The notes below the pieces were generated by a model. It was not told the origin of the DNA. It made no database searches and was given only the letters and a program-made list of their open reading frames with translations. From NCBI GenBank assembly GCA_029582165.1, contig CM055876.1:17361001-17425000 (forward strand): 64,000 nt of DNA, given 5' to 3'. The stretch is from Portulaca oleracea. Taxonomy: Eukaryota; Streptophyta; Magnoliopsida; Caryophyllales; Portulacaceae. The position numbers and the translations under genes were made by a program. Shown one piece after another: positions 37,908 to 47,503 of the stretch. Numbering within the stretch: the first letter of the stretch is position 1; every line of letters starts with the position of its first letter.

Positions 37908-39769
37908 TTCTCCCCCGGTTGAAAAAGTTTGTCCTCAAACTTAGACAAAATTTTCTTCTAAGCTCATCCTTCTTCTTATAAGAGATCTTTCCAAAAGTAT
38001 TGTTCACATCAACTTGCTTCTTCCTCTTGCGTTCCTTGAAGAGATTACAAACTCCCTTTTTAAATGCTTTGAAATCATCATAGATCCCTTTGATGAACTG
38101 CCACTTTCTTCCAAGTTTTCTCGTGAATAATCCAATGAACATCATGGTGCTTCAAATCTCGTTTATTCATGGAGAATGTATAAATCTCATATAACTTCTC
38201 AACTTCAAAGTATAGATTCACAAGCTTGTAACTCATGATAAAGACAATAGTAATGTGACGTTCCATCTTTGAAGAATGACCTTCAACGATCATAATATCA
38301 CCTTGACTTCCTTGAATCCATGGCACTTCAACCATAGAATTCAAGCTTTCATCTCCATATGGTATAGAAGGATTGCAAATGTCACAATATTGCAGCTTAT
38401 ACTCAATATCAACGATCATGCTAGGCCAGAAATAATACTCCTTCATCTTGAAATGCATATTGAGTAGATCCAAATGATCAAAAGAACTTCCGTGATCAAG
38501 ATTTCACGAATTCCACTCCTTGGAATAGACACTTGATTCCCTTTGAAAAGAAATCCATGATCAATATAAAAGGATTGTTGAGGATGCTTCTCACATACCT
38601 TGTATAATTCTTTAAAATCACCATCATCTTCATACAACTCCTTGATATATTGAAGCCTAAGTACTCTTGAATCAAATATGTATCTCCTCGTTTGAAAACT
38701 TTCTTTAGTCAAAGGACTTGCTTCCTCCAAGTGACTTGATTTTAATGAACGAATCAAGTACTTCATCTCAAAGCATAATGATGGCTTCATCTCCTTATCA
38801 TATGAAGCATACTCCAATACTTTGTAAGAATCACGAAGCTTAAGTATGAATCCTCCAAGATAATAATCCTTTTGCTCAAATATCCTCATGATAACAGCAA
38901 GTGTGAGTGCTAAGCCATAAGCGTGAAGCTTCTTCTTTTCTCCACTTAGTATGTCACCAAAATAATCCATGGAACAACTTCTTTGAGATAGGACTTCACC
39001 TTTCTCAACTCCATTTGTAATGAACAAATATGATGCAAGAATAGGAAATAAAAGAATATGATGATCTTTAGCATCCTTTAAGAGACATAGTACCTAAAGT
39101 ATAGATGCAAGTATGGACCCTTGTTGGATAATTCCTTTCTTCCTTTTGTCCAGTTGAATTACTCCATTTGATGAGATATGTTGAGAAAGCATATTCTTGG
39201 ACGAGAGGTAAGGACATTTCTCCAAGTACTTCTCCAATTCTCCATGTGGCTTCTCATGTTTTGACATGATCAAGACTAACTCCAAAGGGTTTACATACTC
39301 CTTTCTACATACAAGAATGTTATCAAAGTATACAAATTCATTCTCTTTACATTGCAAGGGTACATACTCTTTCAAAATATGCTGTATACTACGAAAATCA
39401 AGAACGTTGATGTAGTTATCCATGATTTGTGCTTGATCCTTTGCATAGGCCATTTGGTGATGAATCAAGGGATTTCGTGGCAGCCTTTGATGATACTTTT
39501 GTATGATGATACTCATAGGAGAGAAATGTTCCCAAAGAGATAAGAGTGAGTGGTCTCTTGTTGATGGTGCTTGTCTTTCATCCAAATATGCACAAATGAG
39601 AACAAATGATGGCATAGGATCTTGATCCTTTATAAGCTCACGGTTTCCAACCTCTATTGGTGTAAGAATGAGGCTCCTTGATTCTTCAAATTCATGGTAC
39701 TTAGTCTCCATAAGTGTCATAAGAGTGATTTGATCCTCCTAGAGCCATGAGACACAAGGTGGTAATAGG
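37908..39769 (-). pseudogene. Long B copy, pol part (linker, RT, RNase H, integrase)
   Basis: This copy keeps segments that all array B units lack. In element sense: the protease-RT linker (KYHEFEESRSLILTPIEVG); an RT segment with a degenerate active site (FVYFDNIL, near 39,330, where C and E read VYFDDIL); RNase H pieces; the RNase H-integrase connector (DDGDFKELYKVCEKHPQQ) and the integrase zinc-binding region with CDIC near 38,375; then the integrase core. Open pieces are 39,094-39,720, 38,443-39,027, 38,078-38,473 and 37,867-38,145, offset by frameshifts. Relative to it the array units lack 326 bp (38,301-38,626), 35 bp (38,877-38,911) and about 180 bp (near 39,309-39,493). Confidence 0.8.
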
Positions 39770-39774
39770 GACGT
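39770..39774. repeat. Target site duplication, left copy (GACGT)
   Basis: GACGT stands immediately before the TG of element C's left LTR and again immediately after its right LTR. Confidence 0.92.
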
Positions 39775-40562
39775 TGATGGGAATCAGGCCAAGCATGCTC
39801 AAGTCATCCAAGCTTGTTATTTGGTTGTGGGTGAAACCAAGAAGGGAGTTGATCGTTTGGCAGGCCAATGTCCTTCACCTCGTGAAGCCTCTCCAGTGCT
39901 TACTTCCATCTTCCAGACATAGTGGCCAATTTGCTCAGAATGAAGGACATTCACTTATCCTATCATTTGCTCAAACTGAAGGACGTTCACACACCACGTT
40001 CTAGATGCGGGTAAAGAACGTTCATCCGGAGCAGCTTATGTTTGAAATATATTGGCTAATATAATAAAACGTTTTTAGCTTCTTTAAGTTAGATTAGGAG
40101 GTTTTCTTTTTGCTCAAGAAACCCCTAATTACCTGGATTAGTTACAATATTCTGTTGGGTATATAAAACCCCGTTTGTAATCGGTTTTGGACAATCAATC
40201 TGATTATTACCCTAAAATTCGAGAAGATTCTTGCTCTCAAGGTTGTGAGTTTCCCTCAACTCTCATTTCTACTACTGTAACTTGATTTGGCTGATCAAGT
40301 AGGTGATTGGTAGAGCTTAATAGAATTCTTAGAAGGTGAATCTGTAACTAAGAAGGAGATTAAGGAGCCCTTGTGATAATCGATCATGGTGAGTCTGTAT
40401 TGATTGATTTTCACTTGTTCTATCCTCTGTTTTGGTCGTTTTCTATGTGCATTGTTGTTGGTCGATCCATTTTGGTTGTTGTTGTGCTGGAATTGGGGCG
40501 CTAAACCACATTGATGATCCCGGCTGTTTAGAGAATCCAATTGTTTTGGCTAGGATACATCA
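39775..40562 (+). mobile_element. Element C 5' LTR
   Basis: The LTR is 788 bp, from TGATGGGAATC to GGATACATCA. The TATA box TATAAAA is at 40,162-40,168. Its first part also encodes the end of the pol frame when present as the 3' copy. It is unrelated by eye to the A and B LTRs. Confidence 0.93.
40162..40168 (+). promoter_or_regulatory. TATA box of element C 5' LTR
   Basis: TATAAAA lies 388 bp into the LTR, a usual distance for the end of U3. The 3' LTR equivalent is TATATATAAA at 45,365-45,374. Confidence 0.65.
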
Positions 40563-40567
40563 TAATT

Positions 40568-40579
40568 TGGTATCAGAGC
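40568..40579 (+). other. Element C primer binding site
   Basis: TGGTATCAGAGC starts 5 bp after the LTR and is the common plant PBS complementary to initiator tRNA-Met. Confidence 0.9.
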
Positions 40580-40637
40580 TAGATTTCTGTCTTGGTGGAG
40601 GTTTTGTTCGATTTCAGTTCATACTCTGTTATTAGCA

Positions 40638-41414
40638 ATGTAATTTGGTCAAGTTTCCCAAAATGAAGAGCAACTTATGAAAGAGAAGGAGGAATTAGAG
40701 CAGCGAGTGAAGTTCCTTTCTGATCAATTGAAACATTATATGTATCTACGCCAAGAAGAGCTCCAGGATTCAGAGGAGGTTGATTCTGATTCGGGAAATC
40801 CATTTGGGGATGAGGACATTGGGGTATGAAACCATTGCAGAAGACGAGCACCACAGGAAGAAAGGCTTGATTTCAAGGTTGACATTCCTGAGTTTGAAGG
40901 AGACCTTGACCCTGAGGTTTTCTTAGATTGGCTACAAACAGTGGAGAGGGTCTTTGATCTCAAGGACATTCCAAACGATAAGAAGGTAAAACTCATTGCC
41001 TTGAAGTTGAGAAAACATGCCTCTATTTGGTGGACTAATTTGCAGAAGAAGAGGGTTTCTATGGGAAAGGAGAAGGTGCGTTCATGGGAGAAAATGAAGA
41101 AGAAGCTTCAAGCAAAGTTCCTTCCAGCTAGTTACCTCAAGGACAATTACGTGAAGCTCCAACACTTGATTCAACGTAACAAGTCAGTTGAAGAATACAC
41201 TAAAGAATTTGAGCATTTGCTTTGGAGATGTGACCTCAAGGAAGATGAACCTCAAACCCTTGTGAGGTATCTCTCTGGATTGGATGAAAGGATTAAAAAT
41301 GTTGTGGAATTGTATCCTTATTCTACCCTTGATGAGTTGAGTTCATTGGCACACAAGGTTGAGTTGCAAAAGAGAAACAAAGGGAAGGAAGTAACCCATA
41401 AACCCCAACCTTAA
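40638..41414 (+). pseudogene. gag: Element C gag, broken
   Basis: The structural protein of the virus-like particle. The likely start ATG at 40,638 is followed at once by an in-frame TAA; the next in-frame ATG is at 40,677. A Gln/Glu-rich coiled start leads to an in-frame TGA at 40,827-40,829, then the gag domain ([38 protein letters not shown]) and a TAA at 41,412-41,414. The Pro-rich region and zinc knuckle follow in another frame, so there is also a frameshift between 41,414 and 41,567. A full-length gag cannot be made. Confidence 0.85.
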
Positions 41415-41560
41415 ACACGTTCATATCCATTTCGGAACCCAAACCACCCTCCACAAAAACAGCCTTACCCGTCCAAATTTTCAACCCCTAAACCCCCACA
41501 AAATACCCAGCCATATCCCCACAAAAGCCTACCCCTACTGAACCCAAAACCTACAGTCCT

Positions 41561-42415
41561 CGAAGGTGTTTTAGGTGCCAAGGATTAGGACACATTGCAT
41601 CTGAATGTCCTAATAAACGAGTGGTGTCACTTATGGAATACCAAACTGCCTTGTTCGTTGCACCTGAACCAGATTTGGAAGAGGAGTATGAGAAGGAATT
41701 ATTGGGTGAACCAGTTTATGATGAGGTGATTGAAGAACCAGATGAAGGGGAAATGTTGGTGATGAGGAGAGTTCTTAGTAGCTCTTCTATGCAAGAGGGA
41801 CAGGAGCAAAGGGAGAACATCTTTTATTCACGATGTACTATCAATGGGAAGGTGTGTTCGTTAATTATTGATGGAGGAAGTTGCACCAATGCTCCCTCAC
41901 AATCCATGGTGAACAAGTTGAGGTTGCAAACCAACCCTCATCCGGCTCCTTATACTATCCAGTGGCTTAATCAAGGCAAGGGCATTCACGTGAATCAGAG
42001 ATGCTTGGTGAATTTATCTATAGGTAAATCCTTTCAAGATTCACTTTGGTGTGACATATTACCTATGGATGCTTGTCATGTTTTACTTGGTAGACCTTGG
42101 TTGTTTGATAGAGATGTGCATCATGATGGAAGAGCCAACACATATACCTTTGTGTCTGACCATAAGAAGATTATCCTTGTACCCCTCAAACCTACCCAAC
42201 TTTCGAAACCCAAGGAGAATGTGGTTGTTGAACCCAATTTGATCACACTCTTGGTTGCTGAACACCATGAGTTTCATGAACGTAAGGACCTTATTCTCCT
42301 GAACCAAAACACAAGCCTAAGCTCCAAAAATAGCCACCCCCTTCTTACCCCTCTTTTGGAACACTATTCCTTTGTGTTTCCTGAAGAGATGCCCTCTGGT
42401 TTGCCTCCCAAGTGA
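41561..42415 (+). pseudogene. Element C nucleocapsid knuckle and protease
   Basis: The zinc knuckle CFRCQGLGHIASEC (CX2CX4HX4C) is intact at 41,567-41,608. The aspartic protease follows with CSLIIDGGSCTN, the DGG form of the active site seen in this gypsy lineage, and the C-terminal CHVLLGRPWLFD motif. The frame then enters the protease-RT linker (EHHEFHERKDLIL) and meets TGA at 42,413-42,415, probably from an Arg CGA codon since RT-type sequence continues in frame. The protease itself looks complete. Confidence 0.85.
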
Positions 42416-43120
42416 GATATCCAACACAAGATTGACCTCATACCTAGGTCAATACTCCCTAATAAACCAGCTTACCGCATGACCCCCAATGATACCCAGG
42501 AGATCCAAAGGCAGGTAGATGACCTTCTTGCAAAGGGATATATCAAGGAGAGTCTAAGTCCTTGTGTTGTGCCAGCCTTGTTGGTACCAAAGAAGGATGG
42601 AAGTCAAAGGATGTGCATTGATTGTCGAGCCATCAACAAAATCACAATCAAGTATAGGTATCCTATACCTAGACTTGAGGACTTATTGGATGAGCTCCAT
42701 GGTGCTAAGGTCTTTTCGAAGATTGATTTAAGAAGTGGATATTATCAGATAAGGATCTTTGAAGGAGACGAATGGAAGACTGCTTTTAAGACTAAAGGAG
42801 GTTTGTATAAATGGTTGGTGATGCCATTTGGTTTAACTAATGCTCCTTCAACATTTATGCGATTGATGAACCAGGTTCTGAAGGTCCTTATAGGCAAGTG
42901 TGTTGTTGTCTACTTTGATGACATACTTGTTTATAATCACAATGAAGAGGATCATGTCAAGCATTTACAAGCGGTGATGGAGATTTTAGCCCAAGAGAAG
43001 CTTTATGGGAATTTGGGAAAGTGTCAATTCTTCACCGACAAGGTTACATTTCTTGGTTATGTGATCACAGCTGAGGGCATTCACGTTGATGAAGAGAAGA
43101 TCCAAGCCATCAAAGATTAG
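42416..43120 (+). pseudogene. Element C reverse transcriptase
   Basis: The frame continues after the stop. It carries the RT motifs in order: [49 protein letters not shown], the catalytic [11 protein letters not shown] (about 42,900-42,935) and [11 protein letters not shown]. It ends at TAG 43,118-43,120, where related elements have Trp before the PxP connection segment. The RT core is otherwise complete and its two catalytic Asp residues are present. Confidence 0.9.
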
Positions 43121-43918
43121 CCGGTTCCAACCACCATTCAGCAAGTAAGGAGTTTCCATGGCCTGGCTTCCTTCTATAGAAGGTTTGTGAGAAACTTTAG
43201 TACCATCCTAGCTCCTATGACTGAGCTAGTGAAGGCTAAGGAGTTCTCTTGGACCCTTTCTGCCCAGAAGTCTTTTGAGACAATCAAGGAGAAGCTAACC
43301 ACAGCCCCTGTGTTAGCCTTGCCCAGTTTTTCCAAGATTTTTGAAGTGGAATGTGATGCATCTGGATTGGGCATAGGTGTTGTCCTATTTCAAGAGGGAA
43401 GGCCTATTGCTTATTTCAATGAGAAGTTGAATGATGTGAAGAAGAAGTATAGTGTGTATGATAAGGAGTTTTGTGCAATCATTCCAGCATTGGAGCATTG
43501 GAGACATTACCTCATTGGTAATGAATTTATTTTGCATAGTGATCATGAAGCCTTGAAGTTCATCCAAGGTCAGCATAAACTAAACCCACGCCATGCCAAA
43601 TGGGTTGAGTATATGCAAGCCTATCATTTCATGATCCATCACAAGGCCGGTCATTTGAACAAAGGAGTTGATGCACTGTCAAGGAAGTTTATTCAGTTAC
43701 ATGTGCTGGATTCTAGAGTACTTAGCTTTGATCAAATCAAGGCTTTGTATCCGAAAGATGAGGATTTCAAGGAGGTTTATGAAGCATGTCAGCAGCGACC
43801 CCAAGGTTTATTCCACCTTGAGCATGGGTTTCTCTTTAAGGGAGATAAATTGTGCATTCCAAAGAGCAGCTTACGTGAACTTCTCATCTTGGAGGTTCAT
43901 GGAGGTAGTTTGGCATGA
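43121..43918 (+). pseudogene. Element C connection domain and RNase H
   Basis: It starts with the connection segment (VRSFHGLASFYRRFVRNFS) and continues into the RNase H region (FEVECDASGLGIGVVL, KKYSVYDKEFCAI, LHSDHEALKFI, GVDALSR). The RNase H carboxylates Asp, Glu and Asp in these motifs are visible. It ends at TGA 43,916-43,918 inside the segment leading to the integrase zinc finger. Confidence 0.88.
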
Positions 43919-45127
43919 CATTTTGGGATTGAGAAGACTACCTTGATGATGAAGGACCATTACTGTTGGCCTAAAATGAAGAAGGACGTTGAGCATCTGA
44001 TTAGGAGGTGTTCAATCTGCCAGCTTTCGAAGAGTCACAGTTTGCCTCAATGACTTTACACACCACTGCCCATTCCTGAAGATCCTTGGGAAGATATCAG
44101 CCTAGACTTCATTATTGGGTTGCCTAAAACGCCTAGAGGTAAAGACTCTATTATGGTAGTTGTTGATCATTTTTCTAAGATGGCCCATTTTATTCCTTGT
44201 CACACTACCTATGATGCTGTGAAAATTGCTGAGTTGTACTTTCAAGAGGTGGTTAAGTTGCATGGAATCCCTAAATCTATGGTCTCGGATAGGGAGGGCA
44301 AGTTCTTGAGCCATTTTTGGGTAACTTTATGGAAGAAGCTTGGTACCCAACTCAAATTCAGCACTGCATGTCACCCCCAAACAGATGGTCAAACGGAGGT
44401 TACCAATAGGACCCTTGGTACACTGCCAAGGTCCTTGGTGAACAAAAATAAGAGGGGATGGGACACTTTGCTACCTCATGCTGAGTTTGCATTTAATAGA
44501 GCTCCTAGCAAGGCTACTGGTTTGTCTCCATATCAAGTAGTATATCGGAAAAATCCAATCACCCCTATGGATTTGGCCCCTATTATTACCTCGACCAGGT
44601 TTAGCCATGACGCTAGTGTGAGAGCCAAGGAGATTCAAGCACTAAATCAACAAGTCCGAGAGAAGATAGCCAATTTCAATGAGAAGGTTTCCAATTCAGC
44701 CAACAAGAACCGAAGAAAGATGGTTTTCCAACCTGGGGATCTTGTTTGGATTCACCTAAGGAAGGATCGTTTTCCATCTAAGAGGAAAGTTAAATTCGTT
44801 CCAAGGGCTGATGGACCATTTGAAGTGCTAGAAAAAGTTGGAGACAATGCCTACAAGCTTGAACTTTCGGATGATTATGGAGGAAGTGCCACATTCAACG
44901 TGTCTGACTTGAGGCCTTATTATGCTAAGGATGAACATCTTCCAAGTTTGAGGAAAAACTTTTCTCAACTTGGGGGGGATGATGGGAATCAGGCCAAGCA
45001 TGCTCAAGTCATCCAAGCTTGTTATTTGGTTGTGGGTGAAACCAAGAAGGGAGTTGATCGTTTCGCAGGCCAATGTCCTTCATCTCGTGAAGCCTCTCCA
45101 GTGCTTACTTCAATCTTCCAGACATAG
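43919..45127 (+). pseudogene. Element C integrase, frame running into the 3' LTR
   Basis: The zinc-binding region (HFGIEK, then CSICQ) is followed by a TGA at 44,051-44,053. The rest is open from there. The catalytic DDE residues are visible in SLDFIIGLP, MVSDREGKF and [13 protein letters not shown]-type C-terminal module (DGPFEVLEKVGDNAYKL, then SDLRPYYAKDEHLPSLR) follows. The frame crosses the PPT and runs 148 bp into the 3' LTR, ending at 45,125-45,127. In all, four stops interrupt an otherwise continuous pol frame (42,413; 43,118; 43,916; 44,051). Confidence 0.88.
44972..44979 (+). other. Element C polypurine tract
   Basis: GGGGGGGA abuts the TG of the 3' LTR and would prime plus-strand DNA synthesis. 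It lies within the open pol frame. Confidence 0.85.
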
Positions 45128-45768
45128 TGGCCAATTTGCTCAGAATGAAGGACATTCACTTATCCTATCATTTGCTCAGACTGAAGGACGTTCACACACC
45201 ACGTTCTAGATGCTGGTAAAGGACGTTCATCCGGAGCTGCTTATGTTTGACATATATTGGCTAATATAATAAAACGTTATTAGCTTCTTTAAGTCAGATT
45301 AGGAGGTTTTCTTTTTGCTCAAGAAACCCCTAATTACTTGGATTAGTTACAATATTCTGTTGGGTATATATAAACCCCCTTTGTAATCGGTTTTGGACAA
45401 TCAATCTGAATATTACCCTAAAATTCGAGAAGCTTCTTGCTCTCAAGGTTGTGAGTTTCCCTCAACTCTCATTTCTATTACTGTAACTTGATTTGGTTGA
45501 TCAAGTAGGTGATTGGTAGAGCTTAATCGAATTCTTAGAAGGTGAATCTGTAACTAAGAAGGAGATTAAGGAGCCCTTGTGATAATCGATCATGGTGAGT
45601 CTGTATTGATTGATTTTCACTTGTTCTATCCTCTGTTTTGGTCATTTTCTATGTGCATTATTGTTGGTCGATCCATTTTGGTTGTTGTTGTGCTGGAATT
45701 GGGGCGCTAAACCACATTGATGATCCCGGCTGTTTAGAGAATCCAATTGTTTTGGCTAGGATACATCA
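44980..45768 (+). mobile_element. Element C 3' LTR
   Basis: The LTR is 789 bp, ending in GGATACATCA. About 20 scattered substitutions and a small indel at the TATA box separate it from the 5' LTR by eye. Confidence 0.93.
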
Positions 45769-45773
45769 GACGT
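45769..45773. repeat. Target site duplication, right copy (GACGT)
   Basis: It matches 39,770-39,774. Removing C and one copy restores a sequence that aligns with the uninterrupted paralogue near 47,333-47,390. Confidence 0.92.
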
Positions 45774-46477
45774 CACTTGGAGCATGATACTCTTATCATA
45801 CAACTTTGATTCTTCCAACAAAGAATAATAGGAATCCATAGAAGCAGTATTACAATACAATGAATCTTTGCAAAACTTGTAAAAACACAGACTTACTAAA
45901 CTTCTTGGATCATTATGAATGTCCTTGTCATGAGGTGGCGTGGATGGTATATGTGGTCTTTGTTGTGTATGGTTTTTGTCCCAAAGTTCTTTACTCTTTA
46001 CTTGTATTTCAACATCAAGAGCTAAAGAACTTAACTCCTCTATGTTTGTGTAAGATTGATATACAACAACACGCCGAATGTAATCATTAAGACCAAGAGA
46101 GTAACATACCAAAACTTGTAGATCATCTCCTTAAGAGCATACTTCCATAGTTGCCGTCTAAATTCTATTGTATATTCAACCACGTCCTTTCTCCCTTGCT
46201 CCATTCTTTCAAGTTTGTTGATGTAGTCTCCTTTGTAATTGAATGGCGAAAACTTCTCTTGAACATTATATCCATTCTTCTTACTGGAACGTTTACTCCA
46301 TTCATAAGGTGCTTCATACTCAACCTCATAGGGATGTACCTCACGTGAACTTGCATTTCTTGATCCTCCTTTTTGAAGGATCCCAAGTTCTTCCATTTGT
46401 GTGGTGAGATCATGATTTTGTTGCTCCAAACGTTGTAAATCACTTTGTGAATTCATGATAGATCTTTTGCAAGCCAT
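45774..46477 (-). pseudogene. Long B copy, gag and protease remnant
   Basis: In element sense gag starts at 46,447 with MNSQSDLQRLEQQ, equivalent to MDSQDDMQQMKQQ in array A, and retains PYEVEYEAPYEW. A deletion removes most of the gag domain (YNVQEKFSPFNYKGD joins to KLERMEQGRKDVVEYTIEF). The next frame, 46,112-45,756, carries the end of gag and then jumps over the zinc knuckle and most of protease to HDKDIHNDPRSLVSLCFYK and SMDSYYSLLEESK. Sequence then continues across element C into the linker at 39,769. This is the 5' half of the B ancestor missing from array B. Confidence 0.75.
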
Positions 46478-46571
46478 AGAATATGAATCTTGATGAAGAA
46501 AGACTCAAACAATCTAAGATAGCCAATCTTAGAATCCTCCAACTCTTCCTTTCACCAATCTAAGATAGCCA
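46478..46571 (-). repeat. Leader gap with a 26-bp direct repeat
   Basis: A 26-bp sequence beginning CAATCTAAGATAGCC occurs at 46,510-46,535 and 46,556-46,581, 20 bp apart. The LTR end and PBS expected here are absent, so the repeat marks a deletion site. Confidence 0.6.
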
Positions 46572-47243
46572 ATCTTAGAATAGAAGAAGAGATACAAAGA
46601 GACTACTCTCAAGAAGACTCAAATTCTAACGCAAAGGTTAGAGAGAACAAAGCAAAAGCTTTTGATTTAATTATGTGATATGTGATATGAATTACAAGAG
46701 GCCTAAGAGGGGTATTTATAGTAATCCTAAGCCCCCTTGGACGTGTACTAATCAAGAAGCTAGGCCCTTGAGGCTTACATCATGCTTCACATTTATTACA
46801 TCATAAAAACTCTAAAATACAACTCAAGAAAGAAAAGACTATAACTCCTTCAATACTTGTCCGTTTTCCAAGATTCAAAAACCATTGGAAAGCTCTTTCA
46901 ACGTACTCCAATCTCTTTTTGGATGACTTCCTCAATAGACGTATGGATCTAGAGTTATAGAGCAAAATATCGAACTGTACTTAATAAGGTCCTCTACTGC
47001 CGTGAGTGATAATTACTCAATAAAGGACTTTTATCTCCAATAGTGATTTAAGCTTGTGGATGTCCTTATATATATGAGAATAACTCCATGTAAGCTAGAA
47101 TACCATCAAGGTCCTTCACGCTTTCTTCCTTGACCTAATAAACCCTTGTAGTTGTTGATACCCAAGGCGACATTTGTAGCTTCTAGCTGGATTAAGGTCC
47201 TCTTAGCTAACCTTGATGTATATAGCTTGGCGATTATACATCA
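46572..47243 (-). mobile_element. LTR-B10, partial
   Basis: It covers 672 bp of a B-type LTR from GAATAGAAGAAG to the TG end (CATCA at 47,239-47,243 on the plus strand). It lacks about 320 bp at its CA end, including the low-complexity part. The TATA box lies near 46,712. It is joined at 47,243 not to a PPT but to the protease-RT linker GAATGAGACTCC. Confidence 0.8.
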
Positions 47244-47503
47244 GAATGAGACTCCTTGGTTCTTCAAATTCATGATACTTATTCTCCATAAGTGCCATAA
47301 GAGTGCTTTGATCCTCCTTGAGCCGTGAGACACAAGGTGGTAATAAGGACGCCTCTTAGAGCATGATACTCCTATCATACAACTTTGATTCTTCTAACAA
47401 AGTATAACAAGAATCCATAGAAGTAATATTACAATATAATGAATTTTCGCAAATCTTGTAAAAACAAAGACTTACTAAACTTGGATCAAAATGGATGTCC
47501 TTA
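47244..47503 (-). pseudogene. Further B-type protease and linker fragment
   Basis: In element sense it encodes SLVSLCFYK, then SMDSCYTLLEESKLYD and the linker (KYHEFEEPRSL), and then runs directly into LTR-B10. RT, integrase and the PPT are deleted. It is the uninterrupted paralogue of the site where element C inserted and shows that the B chain once continued to the right. Confidence 0.75.

Larger units (their letters stand above)
39775..45768 (+). mobile_element. Element C: Ty3/gypsy retrotransposon nested in the long B copy
   Basis: The element is 5,994 bp, with LTRs of 788 and 789 bp, TG...CA ends, a PBS, a PPT and a perfect 5-bp target duplication. The gene order is gag, protease, RT, RNase H, integrase, with integrase after RNase H as in Ty3/gypsy. 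I count about 20 differences between the LTRs by eye (roughly 2.5%), which would mean an insertion about one million years ago at the often-used plant rate of 1.3e-8 per site per year. Premature stops make it non-autonomous. There is no recognisable chromodomain; the integrase ends with a GPF-type module. Confidence 0.95.

Noticed and set aside
1..39769. Repeats with regular spacing interpreted as CRISPR or ordinary satellite DNA
   Set aside because: Units are 2-3 kb with LTR, PBS, PPT and pol-derived coding sequence, so they are retrotransposon derivatives in a plant genome.
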